64,000 nt of DNA, from positions 36,801,747 to 36,865,746 of the forward strand of contig OY294047.1 of assembly GCA_958510825.1 (NCBI GenBank), given 5' to 3'. A program made the translations under genes and the position numbers. The notes under the pieces were generated by a model. It ran no database searches, was not told where the DNA came from, and saw only the letters and a list, made by a program, of their open reading frames with translations. This DNA is from Brachypterus glaber (taxonomy: Eukaryota > Arthropoda > Insecta > Coleoptera > Kateretidae). Of the stretch, positions 11,098 to 22,320 are shown piece after piece (positions within the stretch are counted from its first letter, which is position 1; every line of letters starts with the position of its first letter).

Positions 11098-11833
11098 ATA
11101 TGCTATAATAATTTAAGGTTAGCTAACTTACCTAGGCTACACATCAATGAGTAAAATTTAATAGTTATTTTCTTAACTAGTGTATTAAGTAGCATTTTAT
11201 CCACGCAAAGAATATCACTTAATACACGAGTTGAGAATTTAATTTTATTCAACACCTTTTATTTTTAAATAAAAATCTATAATTTTGCCAAAAATTATGT
11301 CAAAAATATTAAGATTAAGTTTTCTTAATACTAAAATAATAGGTAGCCATGGCCTAAGTATGCTTATTAAAAATAAACAATTGCTAGTTTTACATTTCTC
11401 ACAAACGTCAAAATGGACGCGGTGATGACAGAATTTTTAATAAAAACAGTATATTATTCAAAAACTAAAGAATAATTTGGGGTTTTCTTTAATTTTTATG
11501 GTTTAGTTAACGTGCTTCTATTTATAGAATAGTTATAATAATTAATAGGATATGTAACTAATTTTGGGTGAGATCAAAAGCTGTACGTAAAAGAGTGGGT
11601 GAAACATTTTTTAGTCACTAGTGGAAAAAAACTCACTTTTGACATTTAAATAGTGCTCAAAACAAGTGTTTCTGTGAAGGTGTTGGATAAAATACATTTC
11701 AATACATGGAAATTTAAAAAAATGGTGAAGGTACTCAGTCTGTATACTACTAGAAGAAAAGTCTGGCTACGCCCTTGATTAGTTATAACTGCAACTGTTA
11801 TTTTAATTAACTTATTAAAAATACTTCTTTTAG

Positions 11834-12551
11834 TCATTCCGTATACCCGCAAGATTTTGACCACTTGATATTTGCACAGCTATGGCCAGCTTCCGCCTGC
11901 CTAGATGCAAAAAATCCTAATAAAATATGCAAATTTCCCAGATCTTTGCATTGGACTGTTCACGGAATTTGGCCATCAAGAAGGGGCAGGTATGGACCAG
12001 CAAAGTGCCAAACAAATACAAAATTTAGCCCAAATGAACTACAGAGTTTAGTTAAGGAATTACAGGAAGTTTGGACCGACATTTATGGATTCTCTGATGT
12101 TTTTAGGTTTTGGAGGCATGAATGGCTGAAACATGGAACCTGTGGTTTAGTATTAGATGAATTGGATAACGTATATAAATACTTCAGCAAAGGTATAGAA
12201 TGGCAAAGGACTTACAATTTATTTGCTATTTTAAAAAATAGGAATATTGTTCCTAGTAAAAGTCAAACTTATAATATTAATGATATTAGAGATTCAATTG
12301 TATCAGAAATAGGTGTCAAACCTCAAATAACTTGTAGGCCTGGAAATGTAATCCAGGAAATTAGAATTTGTTTTGATAAAAGTTTAAACACAATTAATTG
12401 TGCGGATACGAGCACAAAATGTGAAAGGTTTGTAGAATACCCTTTAATGTTAAATAGGGGTAACTCCACAGTTACGGGTTCGAAAGTCACACACTATATT
12501 TTTATTGTAATTCTTATTTTAAGCCCATGGGCTATTATGAAATATGCCTAA
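11834..12551 (+). CDS. RNase T2 family ribonuclease, copy A (terminal exon; 5' exon not found)
   Basis: Acceptor CTTCTTTTAG precedes the exon at 11834. The frame starts with the second or third base of a codon and then HSVYPQDFDHLIFAQLWPAS, so an upstream exon with start and signal peptide must exist; I could not find it. Numbering from Leu at 11865, the two catalytic blocks are intact: WTVHGIW (His33) and HEWLKHGTC (His85, Glu86, Lys89, His90), with several cysteines for disulfides. Family knowledge: T2 enzymes are secretory or lysosomal acid RNases that cleave single-stranded RNA through a 2',3'-cyclic phosphate. The C-terminus carries an NST sequon (200-202), then a hydrophobic tail (about 211-224) ending MKYA, unusual for a soluble T2 enzyme; membrane or GPI anchoring is possible. 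AATAAA at 12750. Differs from copy B at 16 residues. Confidence 0.85.
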
Positions 12552-12749
12552 AACTTTGAGTAAAAAAAGTAACATACATGAGCATAAGCATAAGCAAAAA
12601 ACGAATAACGAGTGCGACCTTTTAAATTTGGTTTTATTCAATTTTTTCATTTTTAGTAAAATTATGTTAAAAATATGTATTCGCACTGAGCATGCAATCT
12701 TACATTAATGTAATCTTCCATTTCCAAGATTTTAAAAACTTATGAAATC

Positions 12750-12755
12750 AATAAA
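12750..12755 (+). terminator. AATAAA polyadenylation signal, RNase T2 copy A
   Basis: The hexamer lies about 200 bp after the stop codon and is conserved in copy B at 20571-20576. Confidence 0.6.
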
Positions 12756-12785
12756 CTCTTTTTTTAGAATACTGACCAGTTGCTA

Positions 12786-12980
12786 GTTTATTTATTTATT
12801 TATTTATTAGGTTTGATACAATACAGAGTCGTGGAGAGCCCCAAATAATCTGTTGCTTGTGCTAGAGGCTCTCCATTAATTTAGATAAAAACGGACATTA
12901 CTAAAATTATTTTTTCCGAGTTTCCTTCGATCTTGTTACTTCAAAATTAAAAATTGACTTCCAAATTATTAATTAAAACT
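12786..12980 (-). mobile_element. LINE 3' end fragment with (AAAT)n tail
   Basis: On the minus strand the segment reads into GGTTTGATACAATACAGAGT-complement sequence and ends in AATAAATAAATAAATAAA, like the 3' ends of CR1/Jockey-group LINEs. It is duplicated at about 20600-20800 in unit B. Confidence 0.5.
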
Positions 12981-15205
12981 TGTGCCCTTACCAACCCTAT
13001 CAAAAATAAAATTTTAACCACATAGAATCTCATTTTAACTTCTGAACGAGTTGAGATATCGACTTCAAATTTAGAACTCCTAAATAAGACAACTTAAACT
13101 ATCTTTTAGCATATATTTGATATTTTCAGCTCTTAAAATGTAGGCAGGGGGGCATGGGGGGACATTTTTTTAAATGGAAAGGGGGTCGTGTGATACATCA
13201 TTTTAAAGCTTATAAAATTCTCTATTTAAACTAACATTTTTAAATTTTTTAAAAATGTTTTTTAAGGTTTTGATTTTTCAATTTTTTGTGCTAAAACATT
13301 CGATTTTTTAAAGTTTTTTTTATAAATTTTTATTTATGTCAACTAAAATTAGTTTAAAAGTATAATTAACATTTTTTTATGATGAAATTAGGCATTTTTA
13401 AAAAACTATTTGTTTTTTTTTAGAGTAATTTTGACATTAATACCCATTTTCAACCCCATTTTAAACCCAAAAATTTTTTTTTTTAATTTAAACATATGAA
13501 GTTAAATGGAGAATTTTATAAGCTTTAAAATGATGTATTACACTACCCCCCTTTCCATTTAAATAAATGTGCCCCCATGCCCCCCTGCCCACATTTTAAG
13601 AGCTGAAAGTATTAAATATATGCTAAAAGATAGTTTAAGTTGTCTTATTTAAAAGTTCCAAATTTGAAGTCGATATCTCAACTGGTTCAAAAGTTAAGAG
13701 GGGGGGGGTTGGTGACTTTTGGACCGCTCTGTATATTTTCTATCGGCTTGGCTTTTTTTATTGTTAGCAAACTATAAAGATTACTTTGTTGTTATCTAAC
13801 AGTCACACATATTTTAACCTAGGTTTAAGTAGAAGTATAGTAGAGATATAGCTACTTACCAACAGATGTAGTTCTCAGGTCTCTTGGCTTTTTTTTATAT
13901 AGGTACCTACCTACAGGTATGTTCCAAGGTTGGATTAATTCTTATAACATACAAGGTTGACCAATAATTATTAATATAACTTAAAAGGTGGTCCGATATG
14001 CGAGATAAGTTTGCGCAAGTACATGGGCAAGGTAGTGTTGTATCTCACTCGGGCGCTTGGTATTCAGTATTTGATTTCGTTTAGACGAAAAACTACGTCA
14101 CTGAGAAGGCATAATCTACCTCTCTCCACACATAGAAGCCCATACATCTGGTAACCTTGTGTAGCATTATTAAATGGTGTCTATTCTGCTTCCTATTTCA
14201 TATCGTTGACGTTGTTTGACATTATCACAACATTTCTTTTATTTTGGAAAAGTTTCAGTTCATTTTCATGTCATCCAATTTATTTTACATCTTGCCTACG
14301 CTTTTGTTATTTAGGTAAGTGAAATCTGTTATTAACAGATATATATATATAATAAAGTTTATTACATACAAGGTTGACCAATAATTATTAATATAACTTA
14401 AAAGGTGGTCCGATATGCGAGATAAGTTTGCGCAAGTACATGGGCAAGGTAGTGTTGTATCTCACTCGGGCGCTTGGTATTCAGTATTTGATTTCGTTTA
14501 GACGAAAAACTACGTCACTGAGAAGGCATAATCTACCTCTCTCCACACATAGAAGCCCATACATCTGGTAACCTTGTGTAGCATTATTAAATGGTGTCTA
14601 TTCTGCTTCCTATTTCATATAGTTGACGTTGTTTGACATTATCACAACATTTCTTTTATTTTGGAAAAGTTTCAGTTCATTTTCATGTCATCCAATTTAT
14701 TTTACATCTTGCCTACGCTTTTGTTATTTAGGTAAGTGAAATCTGTTATTAACAGATATATATATAATAAAGTTAAAGTTAAGTTAAAAGTTAACAAGCG
14801 TGAGCCACAGTAGCCTCATGTCAGGAGCTGGCATTGGGGTTAATTACCTCTCTGCCAACAAATGATATGTGAATCACCAGAAAAATAAAATAAATACGCA
14901 TTTATTTGTTTTGTATAATACACATTCATTTGTTTTTTGTTGGTTAATGTCAGACTGACATTACCATAACCAGTATGTTACTCTTTCTCTGTTTAATTGA
15001 TGAGTTAAAAAGAGAGAGAAATACATATTCCCCTAACTTGGTTAGTAACTGCTGCTCCACAAAAAATCGGCAATTGTCATTTAGCTAGTTGACGTAGTTT
15101 GACATTATTACCTACAACATTTCTTTTATTTTGGCAACATTTCAGTTCATTTTCGTGTCATCCAATTTATTTTACATCTTGCCTACGTTTTTGTTATTTA
15201 GGTAA

Positions 15206-15442
15206 GGGAACGTTCAAGTATTACGTAACGCAAATTGTATCAAAATTCATACACTTCATACCCCTCGCGTTATTAAAGGCTGTAGAGATTTCATGTTTTG
15301 GCTACCCCCCCCCCAAATAGGGGGTGTGTTAGGGGGGGTAGCCAAAATATAAAATCTCTACAACCTTTAATAACGCGGGAAACGGAGTATGAAGTGTATG
15401 AATTTTGGTACAATTTGCGTTACGTAATACTTGAACGTTCCC
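15206..15442. mobile_element. PIF/Harbinger-like MITE (copy 3)
   Basis: Unit B counterpart of 9105-9342, with the same TAA flanks and 1-2 bp shorter in the central C tract. Confidence 0.9.
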
Positions 15443-15528
15443 TAAGTGAAATCTATAAATTGTTTATATTATTATTATTATTATTATCATTATTTATATT
15501 TATAATAAATACCAAGCGCGTAGCCACA

Positions 15529-15687
15529 CCCTATCAAAAATAAAATTTTAACCACATAGAATCTCATAAAACCGGTTTCACTAACCGACTAAAACCGACT
15601 AAAATTCCAAGTTTTACGTGGTTTAACTCGGTTAGTGAAACCGGTTTTATGAGATTCTATGTGGCTAAAATTTTATTTTTGATAGGG
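15529..15687. mobile_element. Near-perfect palindromic MITE (copy 2)
   Basis: Unit B counterpart of 9429-9587; it appears identical. Confidence 0.9.
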
Positions 15688-16333
15688 CAGGAGGTTGTAT
15701 TGGGGTTAGTTACCTCTATGCCCAGATGGGAAATAAGAATCTCCAGAAAAATTAAATAAATAGGGGAAGGTGGGCCACAATGAGACTTAAAAATTCAACC
15801 CTAATTATTTCAGTTGTTATTAAAAATATATCGGTCAAATAAATTTTGGGTAATTATTTTACCTTAAACAATAAATAAAGTACTAAAGTCCAATATCTCG
15901 TTCGACAACAAAAATATATCCAAAAATAGTTTTCTGTATCGTGTCTCATGGTGGACCAGAGACCGGGGCACCATGAGACATAGGTGTTAACAGAATGTTA
16001 ACAGGTTGAAAATATTTTTTTTTAAACCATTTGATACAAGACTAAAACTCGTTCATTGTTTATTTTTGTAAGATTATTGGAACAAGAAAACAGGATTATA
16101 TATAAAAAAGCTATTTTAGCAATGTCTCATAGTGGCCCAAATCGAAACCAGTAGAATATAAAATAAAATAAGGCAAGCAATATTACTTTTAGACATCTAA
16201 AAAAATACCATATTAATTAAAAAAACTTCTAAAACAATTTAATTTTTAATAATTTGAGTAAGGAAGTCAAACTGTCTCATGGTGGCCCATAACGAAATGT
16301 CTCATGGTGGCCCAAATGCACATTTACAACAAC

Positions 16334-16370
<37 letters not shown>

Positions 16371-16585
16371 GAATATATTTGCATTTTTTTATATAATTCT
16401 TAAGGGCATTAGTTGTCTTTTAAATTAAAAGAAAAAGCTTCTCTTAAAAGTTTATTTTAAACTCACAGCCATTGCGAAGTAAATCGACGCTCAAAACTAC
16501 CACTCACAGACACTACTCGTTTGAGGCTAAGCGGGCCATGGTCAAAAATATATTGGAATGTGCGGTTGGGAGGTAACTATTATAT

Positions 16586-17988
16586 CGTCCACTAAAGGCT
16601 CTAGTTGTCTAACTCCAAATTTTTCAAAAATGAGATTTTTATCAAATTTGCTTGATTATCTGATTACCAACATACTTCAAAAAAAAAAGTTGCATTAAAG
16701 CAATATCAGCCTCAAAAAATGCAAAAATGTAAATATTTTAAGTCGCTAAGTGTCTAACTCCATCATATGATTGTGAGAAAACAATTAAATGAGAACTGTC
16801 ACTAATGTCAAACTATTTCTCGACAACAGGGGATCCCGTTTCAAATATTTATAATTATAACTTAAATCTTTTTTATAATAATAAATACTTAACTAAATCC
16901 AAAAAACATAAAAAAATATGCAGCAAACTGTTAAAGATTCGTTACATTTATGATACATACACGGAAAAAAAAAATTATAGCTAGGAGCGCTATAACACAC
17001 ATACCAAGCAAATTATAATCGCTTATTATATAAATACAAGGCTTTCTCTTACAATTATGGCAGTCAGTGTAAAAATTTATATGAAATACTTTAATTGTTT
17101 AGTGAATAATAAAATATAACAAATAGTATGGCATTTATAGCTTAAATAGATTTAATTATTGTCCGTGCTAATAATTTTTATAATATAATAAAATTTCTGT
17201 AAATTTATAATAGTGCCTGTAATAAATATAATCGTGTCTGTAATATATATAATCGTTTCCAATTTATTTTTAACATTATTAGTTATTGTGTCCCTTATAA
17301 TCTATAGCTTAAATCACTATAATTTGCCACTGTTACCAAATATCTTATAATGTATAGCGCAGAGCCCACTAATTTCTTTCCGTGTACATAATTATGTATA
17401 ATAATATACATTAGAATTTAGTTAGATAATATTTGATTGTTTAATAATATTAGATTTTAATAATATTGACCACAAAAATGTAAATAAGGTATTTAAGTTT
17501 TGAATGTTGCTTAATAATTATTATATTTTTATTATAACATAACGTTACAAAATAAAATATATTTTTTTCTCATGGGATTTAATTATTTTTATGAAGGTTT
17601 TATAATGTATAAATTTTATAATATTAATATTATCTAGGTATATATATTATGCCTACCTAGTAGTAATATTATATATTAAATTTAAAAATATAAATTTTTT
17701 GTAATAATATTACGCGATATAATACGATAGGTATCCTCTTTTATCTTCCCTTGGAGTTAGACCATTAGTGAATTTAGATTCTGTGGTTAAAATTTAATTT
17801 TCAAATAATTTATATAAAATAGATAACAATGAAAAGTTTTAAATACATTAACACATTTCAAACATTTTTACCTGTGAACAAGCTAGTTTTAAAGTTCTAA
17901 ATTGCTATAATTAAGTTTTAAATCGTTTTTTACGTCTCCTGAAAAATATGACGTTTTGGAGTTAGACCGTTAGAGCCTTTAGATGACG
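16586..17988. mobile_element. 1.4 kb DNA element private to unit B, ATAT target duplication
   Basis: Inverted ends (CGTCCACTAAAGGCTCTAG at 16586; complement of CGTCATCTAAAGGCTCTAAC at 17988) lie between ATAT copies (16582-16585, 17989-17992). Unit A has the filled-in target TATTATATGACC near 10480. Arms run on with TCTAACTCC words. It encloses a second element at 16960-17384. No transposase frame is visible. Confidence 0.88.
16960..17384. mobile_element. Nested TA-flanked MITE with CACGGAAA ends
   Basis: Ends CACGGAAAAAAAAAA and TTTCTTTCCGTG are bordered by TA on both sides. The interior repeats TATAATCG-type words. It sits inside the 1.4 kb element, so it is the younger of the two. Confidence 0.65.
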
Positions 17989-18946
17989 ATATGACCAATT
18001 GGGTTCTCTTCCTTTCCTATTAAAAAATCAAATTTTCATGGTGGCCCACTCATTCATTTTTTTTATAATTCGGATATTTTTTTTGATCTTTAGAATTCTA
18101 AAAATTCTTGCTTGTAGATTACAAATACTGTACAAATACTGTACAAAAAATACGTGAACTTGAATTTTTAAATATTTTTGCCGGCATGGCCAAACTTTAT
18201 TACTACATATGCTATAATAATTTAAGGTTAGCTTACTTACCTAGGCTACACATCAATGAGTAAAATTTAATAGTTATTTTCTTAACTAGTGTATTAAGTA
18301 GCATTTTATCCACGCAAAGAATATCACTTAATACACGAGTTGAGAATTTAATTTTATCCAACACCTTTTATTTTTAAATAAAAATCTATAATTTTGCGAA
18401 AAATTATGTCAAAAATATTAAGATTAAGTTTTCTTAATACTAAAATAATAGGTAGCCATGGCCTAAGTATGCCTATTAAAAATAAACAATTGCTAGTTTT
18501 ACATTTCTCACAAACGTCAAAATGGACGCGGTGATGACAGAATTTTTAATAAAAACAGTATTTTATTCAAAAACTAAAGAATAATTTGGGGTTTTCTTTA
18601 ACTTTTATGGTTTAGTTAACGTGCTTCTATTTATAGAATAGTTATAATACTTAATTAATAGGGTATGTAACTAATTTTGGGTGAGATCAAAAGCTGTACG
18701 TAAAAGAGTGGGTGAAACATTTTTTAGTCACTAGTGGAAAAAAACTCACTTTTGACATTTAAATAGTGCTCAAAACAAGTGTTTCTGTGAAGGTGTTGGA
18801 TAAAATACATTTCAATACATGGAAATTTAAAAAAATGGTGAAGGTACTCAGTCTGTATACTACTAGAAGAAAAGTCTGGCTACGCCCTTGATTAGTTATA
18901 ACTGCAACTGTTATTTTAATTAACTTATTAAAAATACTTCTTTTAG

Positions 18947-19664
18947 TCATTCCGTATACCCGCAAGATTTTGACCACTTGGTATTTGCACAGCTATGGCC
19001 AGCTTCCGCATGCCTAGATTCAAAAAATCCTAATAAAATATGCAAATTTCCCAGATCTTTGCATTGGACTGTTCACGGAATTTGGCCATCAAGAAGGGAC
19101 AGGTATGGACCAGCAAAGTGCCAAACAAATACAAAATTTAGCCCAAATGAACTACAGAGTTTAGTTAAGGAATTACAGGAAGTTTGGACCGACATTCATG
19201 GATCCTCTGATGTTTTTAGGTTTTGGAGGCATGAATGGCTAAAACATGGAACCTGTGGTTTAGTATTAGATGAATTGGATAACGTATATAAATACTTTAG
19301 CAAAGGTATAGAATGGCAAAGGACTTACAATTTATTTGCTATTTTAAAAAATAGGAATATTGTTCCTAGTAAAAGTCAAACTTATAATATCAATGATATT
19401 AGAGATGCAATTGTATCAGAAATAGGTGTCAAACCTCAAATAACTTGTATGCGGGGAAATGTTATGCAGGAAATTAGAATTTGTTTTGATAAAAGTTTGA
19501 ACACAATTAATTGTGCGGATACGAGCACAACATGTGGAAGGATTGTAGAATACCCTTTAATGTTAAATGAGGATAACTCCACAGTTACGGGTTCGAAAGT
19601 GACACACTATTTTTTTATTGTAATTCTTATTTTAAGCCCATGGGCTTTTATGAAATATGCCTAG
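18947..19664 (+). CDS. RNase T2 family ribonuclease, copy B (terminal exon; 5' exon not found)
   Basis: Same structure and length as copy A: acceptor TTCTTTTAG, then HSVYPQDFDHLVFAQLWPAS, with catalytic blocks WTVHGIW and HEWLKHGTC intact. Against copy A I count 26 base differences over 718 bp: 18 in 16 changed codons, 7 synonymous, and TAA to TAG at the stop. Ten of the 16 amino-acid changes fall after residue 157 (for example Arg158Met, Pro159Arg, Lys185Thr, Arg198Glu, Gly199Asp), none in catalytic blocks. The preceding intron (about 760 bp) has only about nine differences. Both copies therefore look functional at the protein level and the C-terminal third is diverging fast. Expression and the missing 5' exon are unverified. 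Confidence 0.85.
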
Positions 19665-19713
19665 AACTTTGAGTAAAAAAAATAACATACATGAGTCACT
19701 ATAAGCAAAAAAC

Positions 19714-19718
<5 letters not shown>

Positions 19719-19747
<29 letters not shown>

Positions 19748-20418
19748 CCTTTATTCCAGCCCAGAGGGCCATATACAAAAAATACAAAAAAAAAAAAAAA
19801 TGCAAAACATACAAAATATCTACAAGAAAATTAATAATTAGCCAATATACAAAAGTTCAAAAGAGCTACCGTCCCCCCATTAAAACTCTACTCCAGGTAT
19901 GCCATAGATTGGAACGCCATAGAATGTCACTCCTTAGCAGAGCCACAATAAAGAGGTTGGAAGATTTATACAGCCGATCGCGGAACCCAAAAGCCCGAAA
20001 TCTACGAATAGCTAGGAAGCCATTAACACGAGCCGTAGCAAACATTTCACTAGCACTAGAAAATCTCGGTATGTTATTTAAGAGTCTAAACGCATTATTA
20101 TAGCACACGCGCAGTTTATTCCACCATCCCAGTGTATAATTACACCAAAGTTCGGACATGTAGATCCCTGAGCAATATGTTTGAAATAACAGTTTTTTAA
20201 TGTCAGAGTTACACTTGGAGAAACGACGGGTTAACATATTAGCACGGACGCAGAGGGCTTTGTACTGTCTCTGAATGTCGAGATTATCGGAGAGATCACA
20301 GGTTAGAATATGCCCTAAGTATTTGAATTGCGACACTATACTTATAAGACTACCGTTAAGTTTGATCGGGGGCACCACTAAGTCTTTATAATTAGAAGGT
20401 CTGAACACCATGGCACAG
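19719..20418 (-). mobile_element. 5'-truncated LINE with (ATT)n tail inserted after RNase T2 copy B
   Basis: A minus-strand frame 20411-19866 encodes 181 residues of a reverse-transcriptase C-terminal region (FKYLGHIL block near residue 30, then a Cys/Trp-rich tail), as in Jockey/CR1-group ORF2 proteins. It is followed by an AATAAAGG signal and an ATT tail (19718-19746). Unit A has the empty site AACGAATAACGAGTGCGACC near 12601. The element is dead on arrival: no endonuclease, and only the end of RT. Confidence 0.8.
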
Positions 20419-20570
20419 GTGCGACCTTTTAAATCTGGTTTTATTCAATTTTTTCATTTTTAAGTAAAATTATGTTAAAAACATGTATTCTCACTGAGCA
20501 TGCAATCTTGCATTGCAATCTTACATTAATGTAATCTTCCATTTCAAAGATTTTAAAAACTTGTGAAATC

Positions 20571-20576
20571 AATAAA
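20571..20576 (+). terminator. AATAAA signal, RNase T2 copy B
   Basis: Counterpart of 12750-12755. In copy B the LINE insertion lies between stop codon and signal, so the 3' UTR would be about 700 bp longer than in copy A. Confidence 0.55.
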
Positions 20577-20823
20577 CTCTTTTTTTAGAATACTGACCAG
20601 TTGCTAGTTTATTTATTTATTTATTTATTTATTTATTAGGTTTGATACAATACAGAGTCGTGGAGAGCCCCAAATAATCTGTTGCTTGTGCTAGGGGCTC
20701 TCCATTAATTTAGATAAAAACGGACATTACTAAAATTATTTTTTCCGAGTTTCCTTCGATCTTGTTACTTTAAAATTATAAATTGACTTCCAAATTATTA
20801 ATTAAAACTTGTGCCCTTACCAA

Positions 20824-20982
20824 CCCTATCAAAAATAAAATTTTAACCACATAGAATCTCATAAAACCGGTTTTACTAACCGACTAAAACCGACTAAAAT
20901 TCCAAGTTTTACTTGGTTTAACTCGGTTAGTGAAACCGGTTTTATGAGATTCTATGTGGTTAAAATTTTATTCTAGATAGGG
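20824..20982. mobile_element. Near-perfect palindromic MITE (copy 3, boundary of the duplication)
   Basis: Complete copy of the 9429-9587 family. The duplicated unit ends within its left arm; the sequence beyond 20983 is unique. Confidence 0.9.
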
Positions 20983-21124
20983 TAAGTTCATATACATATA
21001 TCTTCCGACTTATATATTTGTACAGGTAAACATATTTGTTTTGTTCTTGAACAGAAACTTACTACTAAAATTGTTAATTTAATTTTTCTCCTGCCTGTGG
21101 AAATATTGAAATATTTCCTTCACT

Positions 21125-21300
21125 TGGACAAGGGCAGAATAGTATATTCTATAACTAGTATGGAATAGACACAGAACACAATAGGATGGGAATAGACAAT
21201 ATTCCGCGCGAGCGGAAAGTTTGTCATACGAGCCGGCAGGTGAATATGACGGTTCCGCGAGAGCGGAATGACCATTCCATACGTGTTGTAGACTATATTT
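21125..21300. repeat. Element with CGAGCCGGCAGGTGA core
   Basis: It contains ATTCTATAACTAGTATGGAA at the left, a central ACGAGCCGGCAGGTGA, and right-side GGAATGACCATTCCAT. The order and core match 28360-28480 (ACTAGTGTGGAA, ACGAGCCGTCAGGCGAGTGA). An unclassified dispersed repeat. Confidence 0.5.
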
Positions 21301-21329
21301 TTTCTTCGACTGCAAATATGAAACACTGC

Positions 21330-21490
21330 ATAGAAAAAACGGATTCCTTGAACCAAGAACATGTGTCTTTGTATATGTTCAAAGCCATATTCTCTTGTTT
21401 CAAGGCTGTAATTTTCTTGAAACAGAAGAATATGGCTTTGAACATATCCAAAGACACGTGTCCTTGGTTCAAGGAATCCGTTTTTTCTAT
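21330..21490. mobile_element. Long hairpin MITE
   Basis: Arms of about 75 bp (TAGAAAAAACGGATTCCTTG and complement, through AAGCCATATTCT/AGAATATGGCTT) with a loop of roughly 10 bp. Internal open frames simply mirror the palindrome. Confidence 0.85.
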
Positions 21491-21499
21491 ATGTATGGC

Positions 21500-22320
21500 T
21501 TTAAACTGCGGACAAGGTTAAAAACAATGTTTTTTGTGAATCGACATTATAAATGCAACAAAACACACATTTTTAAATAAAGCAATTAACGTTATTTAAT
21601 AATTTTATCAAATCAGTACTTAAAAAAGATTTGTATTTAATTTAAGCACATATTTACAAATTATAATGCAACAATTGAAGGTTATGTCAGATTGTCGTGA
21701 CAGATATCAGGTTTAAATATTTAACAATAGATGGAGCAGTTTTAATTTTTTGAACTAAATTGATAAAAAACTGGTCCAATATTAAGAAAAACTAATAAAC
21801 TTTATGTAATTTTAACGCCAACTTTAAATTGCATTAAATTATTTAATGTTTCATGGTAAAATATATACATTTTTGCTAATTTTGCTACAGTATTTTACTT
21901 TTATAAACAAGAGATGGCACTACATGTGCTCATTCTAACACTAGATACGGAATATTCATACCGTATCTAAAGCTAGAATGGATTCATTCCATGTTTGAAA
22001 AATGTGTGTATTTGCTTACATTCTAAAGGAGTCGTAGAAAAAATATTTATTTGTTTCTATGTAATTGAAACGTAACTTTTATTTTAAGAAAGTTTTCGGA
22101 AACGTAACAAATTAGTTACAGAAATGTTTCCGTCGAGATGTTACCATTCCATGATCTCTGAAACATTTTGAAAACAATTTTGAATGTTACAATACAAAAA
22201 AAAAGTGACCCTGGTAAATATTTACCAGGGTCACTTTTTGAATTGCAATAAATTTTATATATTCTAAAATATTTTTTTTAATTTAAATATCCTTTACAAA
22301 GTTAATAAATTCTTGATCCT
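21500..22320. other. AT-rich intergenic stretch with two small palindromes
   Basis: No gene seen. The segment 21936-21985 is a ~50-bp imperfect palindrome (CATTCTAACACTAGATACGG / CCGTATCTAAAGCTAGAATG) and 22197-22239 is a perfect 42-bp palindrome (AAAAAGTGACCCTGGTAAAT and complement). Confidence 0.7.

Larger units (their letters stand above)
7349..13032 (+). repeat. Tandem duplication, unit A
   Basis: The unit runs from inside the MITE at 7324-8050 to inside the palindrome beginning at 12995, and is followed directly by unit B. The two match closely apart from discrete insertions. Unit A has one private insertion (10717-11097). It carries one RNase T2 exon. Confidence 0.9.
13033..20862 (+). 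repeat. Tandem duplication, unit B
   Basis: Second unit of the duplication; it ends where unit A breaks off inside the palindrome (20862). It is longer than unit A because of an internal ~410-bp duplication (13949-14358 and about 14366-14770), a 1.4 kb element (16586-17988) and a LINE insertion (19719-20418). The mariner MITE at its start (13033-13732) lacks its first ~25 bp. Confidence 0.9.

Noticed and set aside
8998..15543. Open frames through the Harbinger-like MITE (8998-9252, 9192-9443 and unit B copies)
   Set aside because: They cross MITE boundaries and C/G tracts; produced by the inserted element.
11646..18977. 72-codon minus-strand frame identical in both duplicate units (11646-11864, 18759-18977)
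   Set aside because: It lies in the RNase T2 intron; identity simply follows from the recent duplication, and the composition is AT-driven without a recognisable motif.
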